57,247 nt of DNA from a virus, in IMG/VR virus record IMGVR_UViG_3300030107_006392, positions 1 through 57,247 of that record, one strand, 5' to 3'. Shown one piece after another: positions 17,240 through 25,344 of this stretch. Position 1 is the first letter of the stretch; every line of letters starts with the position of its first letter. A program made the position numbers and the translations under genes. The notes beneath the pieces were generated by a model, which made no database searches, had not been told where the DNA came from, and saw only the letters and a list, made by a program, of their open reading frames with translations.

Positions 17240-17601
17240 TATGCCCTCGTATATCCGCGTGGATCATCTACCACTGCTTCAACTAAATCGTCATTAATAA
17301 GACGAAACTCTTTACCATGAATTTTAATACGTGTTCCTTGAAACGCCCTAAAGATAACGAAGTCACCTTTCTTGCACCAAGGTCCCGATGGAAACCGTTT
17401 CTTATCTGCATAAGCATCAGGTCCCATTGCTAACACCAATCCATAGACACTGGACACAGCCTCATTCTCTCTCGCCTGGTCGGTTTTTATAATACCGCCA
17501 GCAGTCTTTTCCTCCACTTCAGGAAGACCAATCAACAACCTGTACCCCTGTGGATCAGGAAGCTGAGTTGGTTCTTTCTTTAACTCAACCACTTCTGACA
17601 T
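17239..17601 (-). CDS. GroES-like co-chaperonin (Cpn10 family)
   Basis: 120 residues, slightly longer than bacterial GroES (~97). Residues ~19-26 give the first strand (YRLLIGLP), then EEKTAGGII forms the mobile loop with the hydrophobic GGII tripeptide that contacts GroEL. GLVLAMGPDAY, CKKGDFVIFRAFQGTRIK and DDLVEAVV follow the Cpn10 barrel order. No GroEL is encoded, so it would work with the host GroEL. It sits between the portal-side genes and the scaffold, which points to capsid or portal folding, as in other phages with gp31-type substitutes (known). The family call is firm; the client is inferred. Confidence 0.85.
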   Translation of the reverse strand: MSEVVELKKEPTQLPDPQGYRLLIGLPEVEEKTAGGIIKTDQARENEAVSSVYGLVLAMGPDAYADKKRFPSGPWCKKGDFVIFRAFQGTRIKIHGKEFRLINDDLVEAVVDDPRGYTRA

Positions 17602-17626
17602 AACTCACCTTTTATCTGCGTTGCAT

Positions 17627-17648
17627 AAAAGGGGGCAACGATTCCCCT
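17627..17648 (-). terminator. weak hairpin with short U-tract between two head genes
   Basis: The minus strand shows AGGGG-AATCGTTG-CCCCC followed by TTTT. Four to five GC pairs and only four T residues make it at best a partial terminator or processing site. Confidence 0.3.
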
Positions 17649-17651
17649 GCG

Positions 17652-17846
17652 CTACTCCTCTTCCTCGTCAACACCGACAATGTCGAGAAGCTCACGTTCT
17701 GCAAGGGCTATACCATCAATACGTCCAACCATACGCTGGTATTCCCCGAAATCCTTTGCGCCTCCTGTAGCCAAATGATCTGCCCCTTCGTTGAGGTAAT
17801 CACGAAGACGTTTTTGTAAAAGACTGGCTAACTGATGTGCATCCAT
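17652..17846 (-). CDS. small helical head-region protein (64 aa)
   Basis: Helical throughout with LLQKRLRDYLNEGADHLATG and an acidic C-terminus (DEEEE). It shares the stop/start base at 17846 with the upstream gene. Short helical acidic proteins next to portal genes are common, but I do not recognise a named family. Confidence 0.6.
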   Translation of the reverse strand: MDAHQLASLLQKRLRDYLNEGADHLATGGAKDFGEYQRMVGRIDGIALAERELLDIVGVDEEEE

Positions 17847-18106
17847 CAGGAAGCTATTTTTTTAATTTTTGCCCAGTACTTCTTTGCCTGCTCAGGATAC
17901 ATCCTGTCACCCTCCAGAGTTACAAGAGGGACAGCATCTTCTTTGGAAGTCTCTTTCTTTTTAGTTTTTGCTTTTGCACCTACACCCTGCACCCCGACAT
18001 CAACCGAAACAAAAGCTTCGTTTACGTCAGTTGTAGAGGGATCATCTGCCGCATAATGTCCTTTAGCAGTACGGGCACGAACTTTCTTTATTGCCTTTTT
18101 AGCCAT
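17846..18106 (-). CDS. small basic protein (86 aa)
   Basis: Lysine-rich ends (MAKKAIKKVRARTAKG, AKAKTKKKETSKED, YWAKIKKIAS) around an acidic middle. The start overlaps the portal stop at 18106 and the stop overlaps the next start, so it belongs to the tightly packed head operon. No function assigned. Confidence 0.55.
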   Translation of the reverse strand: MAKKAIKKVRARTAKGHYAADDPSTTDVNEAFVSVDVGVQGVGAKAKTKKKETSKEDAVPLVTLEGDRMYPEQAKKYWAKIKKIAS

Positions 18107-20574
18107 TAACCTTCTCTCCCTTCTTTATCCATCACAGCTTTAGCAATCTCTACGCCCAAACGAGCGCCTTCCATTTTTTCTTTTTCTGCCAGTTCCACGC
18201 CTTGAAACTCTCCTTCAAGAACGTCACTTGCAATACGTGCTCCAATTTGAGCACCTGTAATTTTTTCCTGCGAGGCTATACGCTCACGCTCACGGGCATC
18301 TGTCATCTCCGCTTTGTCCATATCAACCTTGGCTCTCATCATATCAGCCTGAGCTTTGCGCTCTACTTCCATGCGGCGAATATTAAGCTCTTCCTGTTGT
18401 TGCTGAACAATTGGATCTTGAAGCATCTGTTGCGCTTGTTGCTGTTGTACTTCCGCTTGATCCTTGGCAAGAAGTTTATCAGATGCCTGAGCAAGCAACA
18501 CCGACAGTTCTTTTTCCACATCACGAGGCAACGGTTCACCTTCTGGTGGCAAAGGTACACCCAGTTGTTTTTCTATTTCATTTCTATATTCAAACGTCAA
18601 ATGCTCACGTATATGAGATTCAGCAGCGGATTGAATAGCCCCTGCTCTGGGAGACTGGGATACCAATTCCATAATCTTTGGATCTTTTATAGCGTTCATG
18701 TGAACGGTAATGTGAGCCTTGTGATCTTGATAAGAAAAAGCTTTAACAGGTTTTTCGTTAATAAGGTTTTCATTTTCCGTAACAGGATCTGTGGGTTTGA
18801 CATCGTCTTTGTCTGGAACAATTTTGTTTACATCCTGCAAGCCCATCGTCATTAACATCTGCCTGTGCAATTCTGGCAGATCATACATCTGAGGAGCCTG
18901 CGAAGCCAACTGCAAAGCTGCCTGATACTGCATTACCCTTTGCGCCATTGTTGTTGCATTCGGGTCAGAAACAGGAATAACATCTACCCGTCCATCAAAG
19001 TCTTCCGCCCGTGAAGCCCCCGTCTCATATGCATAGTCTGCTGGTAAAAAAGTTTTAATCAAGTTAGATATGATACCAAACTCTTTACGCATGGATGCAT
19101 GAAGACGAGCTTGAACTGCTGACATTACTTTCATGCCACGCTCAATAATCGCAAGCGTAGTACCAACAGGTGCTTCGTTATTCATATCGCTGATCTTCAT
19201 ATCAGCAAGAGAAGCAAACCTTCGGCCTTCCTCTACAATATTCCCCAGCAACTGGTAAAGAACATTGCTGGGTTCTTTGTACGGCATAAAGGTAATGTTG
19301 TCCCGTATAGCTCCACCAGGTACATCCACATCCCTAAACTCGCCTGGCATGATAGGAGTTTCATCTCCCTTGATCCTTAGTCCTCTTGCCTTTAACCCAG
19401 CAGGAAGATTAGACAATGTCCCTGCATCTACCAACTGACGCAGAATAGATGTTGCCGATTTTGTCAAACCGCCAATGCAATGGATTAATCCGTATCCATA
19501 AAAACCTAATGATGGCAAGTACTTATAATGAACAAAATGAAGCATCTTCTTTTTTAAAGGATCTGTTTCTTCCCAGTTGCGATAAATGGAAAGGATTGTT
19601 CCTGAAGACTTGTCCAGTGTTACCACGTAAGGTAACGCTATTCCTGTAGGCTCACCATCTTTTTCATCTTCAAAATTTGCAAGATCAAGATCAACATGGC
19701 ATTCCAAAAGAGTATAGCGATCATCATATTCAAAAGCAGGACGCTCCCCCTGCAAAGCATTATACTGTTCTTGAACTTTAGTATAATCAGGAGATGGCTC
19801 CCCTAATTCAACATCTCGATAAAACCCGCCTATCTGAAGCTTGCGAATTTCGTTCTTTGTTTTTTTCATTACATGGGTATAGCGCCCACAGCTATTTAAA
19901 TCGGAAGCGCCATAAGCTACAACCATATCCTCCGCAGGAACAAACACGGCTGTCGGACGCTCCATATCAGGATCATAATAAACTTTCTTGAAAGCTGAAC
20001 CTGCCAACGGCAATGCGAACAGCATGTTCTCGTGCTCACTCCTGTAATCAGGCATACCTTCCGTAAGCTGATAGTTCATTTCATTCTGGACACGAACCGC
20101 CTGCTCTTCTTTTTCTTCATTGAGATCGCCAATGATTTGTGTACGCACAGGACCTTTCGCAGGAAAGGTTTCCATAATAGACTGCGCCTGAAAACGAATT
20201 ACCGCTTCGGAAAGAACAGGATGAAATACACCACAGGCACCTGGCCATGGCGTTGTCCTGTCTTCTATTTTTAAACCAAGCAGATCCAAACCTTTTATAT
20301 ACGTTTCTTCCCAGTCGCTTCGGGAACTACGATCAGCTTCAAAAGCCCCTATTAATTCAGACTTGATATTTCCCAGTTCCGATTCTTCCAGATACTCCGC
20401 AAGGTTGGAACCAAAATCTTCTTCGCTTTCCATATCGGGATCAAAATCAATAACCATACCGCCATCAGGCGTTTCAATAGATACAGCTTCAGGATTAACA
20501 ATTTCAATCTCAACCTCATCAATAGATGCATCGGCAGGTTCCCCTACTCCAATCATAGCTTTTTCAACTGCCAT
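18106..20574 (-). CDS. portal protein (822 aa)
   Basis: The start at 20574 is chosen because terL ends in TAA overlapping this ATG (TAATG); the frame extends to 20607 only inside terL. Landmarks: WPGACGVFHPVLSEAVIRFQ (~105-125), ETFPAKGPVRTQI (~130-142), LPSLGFYGYGLIHCIGG (~330-350) and a long C-terminal helical barrel-like part rich in Gln/Glu (ILAQ..., QQQAQQMLQD). The size fits P22-type portals with a C-terminal barrel. It directly follows the large terminase, as in most short-tailed phages. Confidence 0.8.
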   Translation of the reverse strand: MAVEKAMIGVGEPADASIDEVEIEIVNPEAVSIETPDGGMVIDFDPDMESEEDFGSNLAEYLEESELGNIKSELIGAFEADRSSRSDWEETYIKGLDLLGLKIEDRTTPWPGACGVFHPVLSEAVIRFQAQSIMETFPAKGPVRTQIIGDLNEEKEEQAVRVQNEMNYQLTEGMPDYRSEHENMLFALPLAGSAFKKVYYDPDMERPTAVFVPAEDMVVAYGASDLNSCGRYTHVMKKTKNEIRKLQIGGFYRDVELGEPSPDYTKVQEQYNALQGERPAFEYDDRYTLLECHVDLDLANFEDEKDGEPTGIALPYVVTLDKSSGTILSIYRNWEETDPLKKKMLHFVHYKYLPSLGFYGYGLIHCIGGLTKSATSILRQLVDAGTLSNLPAGLKARGLRIKGDETPIMPGEFRDVDVPGGAIRDNITFMPYKEPSNVLYQLLGNIVEEGRRFASLADMKISDMNNEAPVGTTLAIIERGMKVMSAVQARLHASMRKEFGIISNLIKTFLPADYAYETGASRAEDFDGRVDVIPVSDPNATTMAQRVMQYQAALQLASQAPQMYDLPELHRQMLMTMGLQDVNKIVPDKDDVKPTDPVTENENLINEKPVKAFSYQDHKAHITVHMNAIKDPKIMELVSQSPRAGAIQSAAESHIREHLTFEYRNEIEKQLGVPLPPEGEPLPRDVEKELSVLLAQASDKLLAKDQAEVQQQQAQQMLQDPIVQQQQEELNIRRMEVERKAQADMMRAKVDMDKAEMTDARERERIASQEKITGAQIGARIASDVLEGEFQGVELAEKEKMEGARLGVEIAKAVMDKEGREG

Positions 20575-22067
20575 TAATAATACTCCGCATGTCTTGGAGG
20601 CATCCATTCATCTTCCTCATCGGAAGGATTACGAATAAACCCGCCCTGCCTAAACCTCATTAAAGCCTGTGTCGAACTGTCTACAAGGTCATCATGATCA
20701 CCTGCTGGAAAAGATGCAAACTCTTCGATAACTTCTTCAGCCCATCGAGTAGACGGTGCCCATACCATTCCTGAAGCAAACATATCTGCTACAGAATTTA
20801 CCCGTGCTATTTTATCATTTCCTTTTGAAGGGACATACTCCGATACAGGTATTCCCATTTGACGCAACTCAAACACCAAAGGCATACCTGAAGCCTTCCC
20901 TTCAACAATAAATGCATCAGGATCAAAATCCTTCCACATTTCAAAAGCTCGTTTCTTCAACTCTGGAAATTCCATTCTTTCCTTAAACGCATCAAGAAGA
21001 ATAATATGCATGGCATCTTTTTCTTCGTTTAAAAAAACACCCCATGTCGTACAGGCAGAATAATCTGACCTTTCGGTTTTCAGAAAAGCCGTGTCCCAGC
21101 TTTGGATAACAAACTCACAGGGAGGCGGGTACTTGCCCGTCCATTCCTGCCACCATTCCCTTTTTACCAGAGCGCCTTCTTCTGAAGTCGGGTCCTGCTG
21201 GTACTGGGCTGTCCACTTGGACAACGGCAGTTCCGAGCGTAACGCCTCCAGTTCCTTAATGCCCCAGTACTCAGGCCACAAAGGATTGCCCGAAGGCATA
21301 ATAGCAGGAAGCTCAATAACCTCCCATTCATCGGAACCGCTTCGCTTGACGGAGTTATCTATAATCTTTCCCGTAAGATCCCGCTTGCTCCAGCGTGTCA
21401 TCACAACAATAATCGAACCACCAGGCTGTAGTCTCTGTCGAGGACCTGATGTGTACCACTCATACACCCGATCAAAAACTTCAGGATGGTACTGACCTTG
21501 TGCGGCATCCTGTTCCGAATGCGGATCATCAATAATCAAAATATCCGCACCCTTACCTGTAACAGCACCACCAACACCGATAGCAAAGTACTCACCGCCC
21601 TTGTTTGTATTCCAACGCCCAGCAGCCTTGCTGTCAGACTGCAATTGAGACTTGGGGAATATATCTTTAAACCCCTGATCATTAAACAAGTTACGCACCT
21701 TCCTGCCGAAGCCTACCGCCAGTTCTGCCGTGTGCGCTGTTTGAATAACTTTTTTTTCGGGAGACTTTCCTAAAAACCATGCAGGAAGAAGATAGGAAGC
21801 AAACTCCGACTTCGTGTGTCTGGGCGGCATATTGACAATCAGCCTTTTAAGCTTTCCTTCCGCTACCCGTTCAAAGGCTTCAGCCATGGTCTTATGATGC
21901 TTGCCCTCAATAAATGCAGGCCATACAGCTTTTACAAACGACAAAAAATTATGCTGGCTTGCCTCGCGTTTTTTTGCTGTCTCAAGTTTTTCAATAAGAT
22001 CAAGAAGCTCACACTGCTCATGATGAGGCAAAGATGCTATATGTGTCTGCATTGCCTGAAGGTTCAT
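20574..22067 (-). CDS. terL: terminase large subunit (DNA packaging ATPase-nuclease)
   Basis: 497 residues. Walker A-like PPRHTKS at 81-87, Walker B ILIIDD at 176-181, and a C-terminal RNase-H-type nuclease with D325 (SWDTAF), E389 (IVEGKASG) and HDDLVDS at 458-464. This is the complete two-domain TerL plan. Upstream are a 54-residue zinc protein and a membrane peptide; the stop overlaps the portal start. It pumps DNA into the prohead at the portal. Whether cutting is headful or at cos sites cannot be read from this, although overlapping genome ends would fit circular permutation. Confidence 0.95.
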   Translation of the reverse strand: MNLQAMQTHIASLPHHEQCELLDLIEKLETAKKREASQHNFLSFVKAVWPAFIEGKHHKTMAEAFERVAEGKLKRLIVNMPPRHTKSEFASYLLPAWFLGKSPEKKVIQTAHTAELAVGFGRKVRNLFNDQGFKDIFPKSQLQSDSKAAGRWNTNKGGEYFAIGVGGAVTGKGADILIIDDPHSEQDAAQGQYHPEVFDRVYEWYTSGPRQRLQPGGSIIVVMTRWSKRDLTGKIIDNSVKRSGSDEWEVIELPAIMPSGNPLWPEYWGIKELEALRSELPLSKWTAQYQQDPTSEEGALVKREWWQEWTGKYPPPCEFVIQSWDTAFLKTERSDYSACTTWGVFLNEEKDAMHIILLDAFKERMEFPELKKRAFEMWKDFDPDAFIVEGKASGMPLVFELRQMGIPVSEYVPSKGNDKIARVNSVADMFASGMVWAPSTRWAEEVIEEFASFPAGDHDDLVDSSTQALMRFRQGGFIRNPSDEEDEWMPPRHAEYY

Positions 22068-22122
22068 CTATGCCATTACCCCGACACATACCCAGTGCAT
22101 CCGTATGTAAATTATAAAACTG

Positions 22123-22287
22123 TCAATCATTTGATGCCGTCCCTTCACTGGAATAATAAACCAGCACAAACGAATTACATGCGGGACAACTAAGGTTGGT
22201 TACCATGTCATGATCCTCATGATCTTCGATATCATGATCCCCGCCCCATATTAATTGCGTACCGCAATGCCAGCAATCCATCGTCAT
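22123..22287 (-). CDS. 54-residue zinc-ribbon protein
   Basis: ATG at 22287 overlaps the stop of the tiny membrane gene (ATGA). The product has two Cys pairs, CWHCGTQLIWGGDHD near the N-terminus and LSCPACNSFVLVYY near the C-terminus, i.e. a CxxC-x~26-CxxC zinc ribbon. I recall close relatives beside terminase genes in marine phages. The role is unknown; DNA or terminase association is possible by position. There is no gene between its stop and terL except ~55 bases of spacer. Confidence 0.75.
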   Translation of the reverse strand: MTMDCWHCGTQLIWGGDHDIEDHEDHDMVTNLSCPACNSFVLVYYSSEGTASND

Positions 22288-22379
22288 CTTCTCGCCAGCA
22301 TTACAATGATAACCACCAGAAGGGCGATCTGAATTGCATCAACCCAAGGAACAGCCATAGCATTAGGAATCGCAGCCAT
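22284..22379 (-). CDS. 31-residue membrane peptide
   Basis: ATG at 22379 overlaps the methyltransferase stop (ATGA), and its own TGA overlaps the next ATG. The peptide is a short polar start, one hydrophobic helix (VDAIQIALLVVIIVMLA) and RR at the end. Exact coupling on both sides supports translation. Function unknown; it could be a small holin-like or membrane-anchoring peptide. Confidence 0.6.
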   Translation of the reverse strand: MAAIPNAMAVPWVDAIQIALLVVIIVMLARR

Positions 22380-22873
22380 CAAGATGATCTGCTCCAGACT
22401 TCATAACGACATTGTTCCCCATGAGGTTTCTCCCATATTGCTACAGCAAGCGCCCGATCAGGGGAGCCTCCCTTCTGAAGATAGTCTTCGCGCCAGTCCA
22501 TATTAACCCAGCATGTAGGAGTAAAACGAATAAACTGATCCCTTCCCTTCCTGCAAGCCCATAGTCTTTCGGGACAGACAAGCGCCATCTTCTGTACGCC
22601 AATCGCAAACGCATGGTCAATAAACGGACGTATATCCTTGAACGGGGGATTGGTCACCACCGTCTGCGACATGGTCCGTGTGTAATCAAAGAAATTCTGG
22701 CCTGTGGAAATATCCGTGGTCAGAACCCTGCACCCTGTCTTACGCATCTCATGGGCAAACCGCCCGTCTCCAGAACATGGCTCCCACACAGTGCTGTCAG
22801 GAGCCACCCATCTGTTTACCAACTCCTTAACAATACTCAAGGGTGTTGGATAGTTGTCGTGCATCTTTCGCAT
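22379..22873 (-). CDS. DNA adenine-N6 methyltransferase-like protein (164 aa)
   Basis: The start at 22873 has GGAGAG five bases upstream; the frame extends to 22951 without a good ribosome site. Motif I is WEPCSGDGRFA (30-40), motif IV is NPPF (75-78), and the N-terminal HDNYPTP segment is typical of phage Dam-like or 'site-specific' adenine methyltransferases. It lacks a clear target-recognition domain, so it may be non-specific or protective. It lies upstream of terL, so it could modify DNA before packaging. A second, unrelated methyltransferase is at 38558-39586. Confidence 0.8.
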   Translation of the reverse strand: MRKMHDNYPTPLSIVKELVNRWVAPDSTVWEPCSGDGRFAHEMRKTGCRVLTTDISTGQNFFDYTRTMSQTVVTNPPFKDIRPFIDHAFAIGVQKMALVCPERLWACRKGRDQFIRFTPTCWVNMDWREDYLQKGGSPDRALAVAIWEKPHGEQCRYEVWSRSS

Positions 22874-23059
22874 TCTAAGCTCTCCAAAAATTAGAGCTGC
22901 CATCAAGTCAGTGCGAGACCTAGCTTGATGGACAGCCCTTGAGTTTTTCATAATAGCAACAAGGAACTTGAAAAAACCCTATTACTACTACGAGCACCTT
23001 ACCTTTGGGAGGTTTAAAAAGATGACATGTACCCACACCACTGTGCAAGTGTATCAAAT

Positions 23060-23347
23060 CTACCCCCCTTGACCTGGTTCTGTCAACTCTTTATGCAGTT
23101 TTTTTCCCAGCCGTGAGTATCCCTCGATATCATCCCAGTGATCATCGGTGTAGGAGCCTGAGATAATCCGCGCCACCTTATGAAGAATATTTATAATAGC
23201 AAACTCATGGGGCTGTATCTCACATCCTTCCTTGTGGATCATCAAAGAGGTAATAAGCTCCGAAGCCAAAGTAAAAGTTTTATGGGCATCTCCATGCGTG
23301 GCTTCCCTTCTATCGAGAAGCCCGCGTATTCTTTCCTCCTCGGTCAA
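23060..23347 (-). CDS. DUF6378-like protein (95 aa)
   Basis: The pattern LLDRREATHGDAHKTFTLAS, then PHEFAIINILHKVARIISG, then DHWDDIEGYSRLG matches what I know as DUF6378, a small helical phage family of unknown function (HGD start, K-x-AR-x2-G middle, D-x2-GY end). The overall pattern recalls MazG/dCTPase-like helical folds, but I see no complete catalytic set. It overlaps the upstream gene stop by four bases. Confidence 0.7.
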   Translation of the reverse strand: MTEEERIRGLLDRREATHGDAHKTFTLASELITSLMIHKEGCEIQPHEFAIINILHKVARIISGSYTDDHWDDIEGYSRLGKKLHKELTEPGQGG

Positions 23348-23772
23348 TGGAGCAAACCTTTCCTGTCAACAACAAACTGCTGTCCTACACCAGAACTGAC
23401 AACGCACAGCTTTCCCTTGCCAACACCCATAAACAACGTCCAGTTGTCATTCCTCTCGTTAATATGCAACATGAACGTCACACCATGATGCCCTTCGCCC
23501 CACCAAACAGGCTCAAGACGATGATGGTACTTAATTTTTTTTAGAATATCATCAGGCAATTTACAATCAAGAGACAGATACTCACCTGGTGCAAGCCGAT
23601 TTGAATTTGATTTTGATTTTATTAAGTCCTTAGTACCTGGTACCTTTTTAGGTACAAGTTCTAATCCTGTATCTGTACTAAAACTAGAAGAATATAAAAT
23701 ACCTGGTACTAATATAGTACATAGTACTAGTATAGTACATAGTACAGGTGTGTGTAAAAATAATCTAGACAT
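23344..23772 (-). CDS. membrane-anchored hypothetical protein (142 aa)
   Basis: The start at 23772 is set by AAGGAGG seven bases upstream; the longer frame to 23868 runs into the predicted promoter. The N-terminus is one hydrophobic segment built from a repeated VLCTIL unit (LHTPVLCTILVLCTILVPGI), encoded by GTAC-rich repeats. The C-terminal ~90 residues are globular (EYLSLDCKLPDDILKKIKYH, VWWGEGHHGVTFMLHI). No family recognised. Confidence 0.55.
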   Translation of the reverse strand: MSRLFLHTPVLCTILVLCTILVPGILYSSSFSTDTGLELVPKKVPGTKDLIKSKSNSNRLAPGEYLSLDCKLPDDILKKIKYHHRLEPVWWGEGHHGVTFMLHINERNDNWTLFMGVGKGKLCVVSSGVGQQFVVDRKGLLH

Positions 23773-23795
23773 GAAACCTCCTTGGTACATGGTAC
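23633..23795. repeat. cluster of eleven GTAC palindromes
   Basis: Eleven GTAC tetramers occur in 163 bases, several within larger palindromes (GGTACC twice) or in a near-tandem unit (ATAGTACATAGTACTAGT). Less than one would be expected by chance. They cover the 5' end and leader of the 142-residue gene. It could be a protein-binding array, a methylation target or repeat expansion. Confidence 0.7.
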
Positions 23796-23838
23796 CATTT
23801 TTAAAATATGGAGGACAGATTGCCCTCTTCCCGTAACC

Positions 23839-23868
23839 AGAATAACAAAAAAGGGGTGGGGGTGTCAA
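23839..23868 (-). promoter_or_regulatory. sigma70-type promoter for the leftward late operon
   Basis: The minus strand reads TTGACA (23868-23863), an 18-base spacer with C-tract and T-tract, then TATTCT (23844-23839). It leaves a ~60-base leader before the ATG at 23772. A perfect -35 with a 5/6-type -10 makes it the best candidate for driving the methyltransferase-terminase-portal string. Confidence 0.55.
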
Positions 23869-24160
23869 CTATTAAAGACTCCTGTAAGAAGAATAGGTAG
23901 GGGGGTATGAAAAAGAAGGAATTGTTTGAGGGGATTAGCGTGCGGTGGTGGCGGGGGAGCCAAGGTCAGCCAAGGGGGGGTCGGGGGTGGGTGCCCTCTC
24001 CCTGCGGGGGCGTATCAAGTGCAGGTGCCAGAAAGATTCGAGCATTGTTCAGCAGTGCCACCAGAACAATTACCTAGCGCTCCAGTGCAATCCGGCACGA
24101 GTGAAACCATCATCGCAGGTGTGGGGGCATGCTCCCCATCATTAGGGGTAGGGGGTGGGG
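23869..24160. other. G-run-rich gap downstream of terS, no convincing gene
   Basis: Plus strand with many runs of four to seven G (around 23912, 23953, 23975-23990, 24122 and 24147-24160), including GGGGGGGTCGGGGGTGGG and a hairpin GGGG-GCATGC-TCCCC near 24122. No coding frame looks real. It lies between the terminase small subunit and the late promoter. A packaging start (pac/cos) or quadruplex-forming element is possible; this is inference. Confidence 0.45.
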
Positions 24161-24688
24161 TTATTCTGCGCTGTTCCCTGCCAGTAGTCGGGACAGACGC
24201 TGTTCGAGTTCATGTTGAAGCGTTTCGCTGTCGCGATTGTCTTCTGTTGCGATGCGCTCTTGGAACAGTGAACCACCGCCATGCGCTAGCTTGCCAAGCA
24301 GTTCCAGTGCGCGAACACGACTCGCGCTGTTACTGTCTGCACCTTTGCCCAATGCTTCTAATTCAAGCTGAGATATCACGAACTCCAGTCGGGAGTGCGC
24401 GGAGCGCAGTGATTTTGCATCAGCCTGTGCTTCTAACGCTTTTACCCTACTCCTTACCTTATCCTGATTAGCCAATAGTGATGCCTTAGTCCAAATGGTC
24501 TGAGGTGACATGTTCTTTGTGTCGTAACAATTACGATATGCCTGCGATAGAGACTGAGGTTTAGCGTCTGCGTCCTTGCTCACTAATTCGCGAATAAAAC
24601 AGGATTGCTTAGCAGTCAATTTTGTATCCCTCTGTGCCACCAGTGAACCATCTACAAGAACCAAGTGCCCTTTCTTTTTCTTGCTCAT
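24161..24688 (-). CDS. terS: terminase small subunit
   Basis: 175 residues. Residues 20-85 hold a helix-turn-helix-like region (LTAKQSCFIRELVSKDADAK, SQAYRNCYDTKNMSPQTIWT) followed by a long helix (VRSRVKALEAQADAKSLRSA) for oligomerisation and a C-terminal charged tail. 'T.KQ..FI.E', 'AYR..Y', 'KAS.L' are standard in the Terminase_2-type small subunits. It is the first gene of the leftward arm, ~2 kb before terL. Ribosome site AAAGAGG precedes the ATG. Confidence 0.8.
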   Translation of the reverse strand: MSKKKKGHLVLVDGSLVAQRDTKLTAKQSCFIRELVSKDADAKPQSLSQAYRNCYDTKNMSPQTIWTKASLLANQDKVRSRVKALEAQADAKSLRSAHSRLEFVISQLELEALGKGADSNSASRVRALELLGKLAHGGGSLFQERIATEDNRDSETLQHELEQRLSRLLAGNSAE

Positions 24689-24704
24689 GTTATACCTCTT
24701 TAAA

Positions 24705-24710
24705 ATTATA
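24705..24710 (-). promoter_or_regulatory. -10 hexamer upstream of terS
   Basis: A perfect TATAAT on the minus strand lies 17 bases before the terS ATG. No good -35 is seen at 16-18 bases, so it would need an activator or be weak. Confidence 0.3.
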
Positions 24711-25068
24711 TTTATCTATTACCACAGGTATATGGATGAGTACAAGCGCCCAAGGGAAAAATGGGATTTTTCTAAACGGAAATTAATTTTTTGCGGAGCA
24801 TTCCAGAACAAATGTCCAATTAAAAAAAAAGCGGCTCTAGGAAAAACTTTTCGCATTTTATAGGGATTATTTCACATCAAATACAACTTTTTACTTGACA
24901 TGCCCTATACGCCCCAAAGAAGCCCATACAAGAGGATTAGGCATTCTCTATGCCCTACTATTCAGAAAGGGTCTTCCGCGATTTTAGCCCTTAACTTATT
25001 GAAATCATTACATCTTTTTTAGAGCATTAGCTAAGTACTTGATATCATTACCTTTTATTATCGCAGGT

Positions 25069-25100
25069 TTTAACCCCAATTTAACCCCCAGTTTAACCCA
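25069..25100. repeat. three tandem TTTAACCC(CC)A repeats
   Basis: Units start at 25069, 25080 and 25092 (11, 12 and 9 bases), placing identical TTTAACCC cores on about one face of the helix. This is an operator- or iteron-like array upstream of the early promoter. Confidence 0.6.
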
Positions 25101-25126
25101 TGATTTGTGTAAGATTTATTTTTGAT

Positions 25127-25143
25127 TATCGTCTAATACGATA
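25127..25143. promoter_or_regulatory. operator-like inverted repeat TATCGT-N5-ACGATA
   Basis: Perfect six-base arms separated by CTAAT, about 50 bases upstream of the predicted -35. The size and symmetry suit a dimeric repressor or activator. No cognate regulator is encoded next to it. Confidence 0.4.
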
Positions 25144-25191
25144 TGAGAATATCTGTTGCCTACTTAATAAGAAGTATTCCGACTAAAGGGG

Positions 25192-25220
25192 TTTACATAT
25201 TCTTATGAGTGTAGTAGATT
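25192..25220 (+). promoter_or_regulatory. candidate early promoter of the rightward arm
   Basis: TTTACA (25192-25197), 17-base spacer, TAGATT (25215-25220). The start would fall near 25227, giving a ~247-base leader before the first gene at 25474. Hexamers are 5/6 and 4/6 matches. Confidence 0.45.
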
Positions 25221-25224
25221 GTCA

Positions 25225-25262
25225 GCGAATCCCTCTCGCTAACCCAGTTGAGAACGATTCGC
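25225..25262 (+). ncRNA. long hairpin at the predicted 5' end of the early transcript
   Basis: GCGAATC (25225-25231) pairs with GATTCGC (25256-25262), TCTC (25234-25237) with GAGA (25250-25253), and AAC with GTT around a CCA loop. Fourteen pairs with one small internal loop and one bulge. It starts where transcription from the 25192 promoter should begin. Confidence 0.5.
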
Positions 25263-25344
25263 AACTAGAAAGGAGCATAATTAAGCAGTCTATGTGATTT
25301 GTAGGATAGCAAGCCCTGCACGCTGGCACTTGATCCACTGGGGC

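Noticed and set aside
23926-24471. 181-codon plus-strand open frame (Gly/Cys/Pro-rich)
   Set aside because: It runs antisense through terS and the G-run region, has biased composition from the G tracts and no ribosome site or family resemblance.
24895-24900. Isolated TTGACA as a promoter
   Set aside because: No acceptable -10 at 16-18 bases on the plus strand; TATACG lies only nine bases away.
25134-25141. TAATACGA, the first eight bases of a T7 RNA polymerase promoter
   Set aside because: The rest (CTCACTATAGGG) does not match and no phage RNA polymerase is encoded; it is part of the local inverted repeat.
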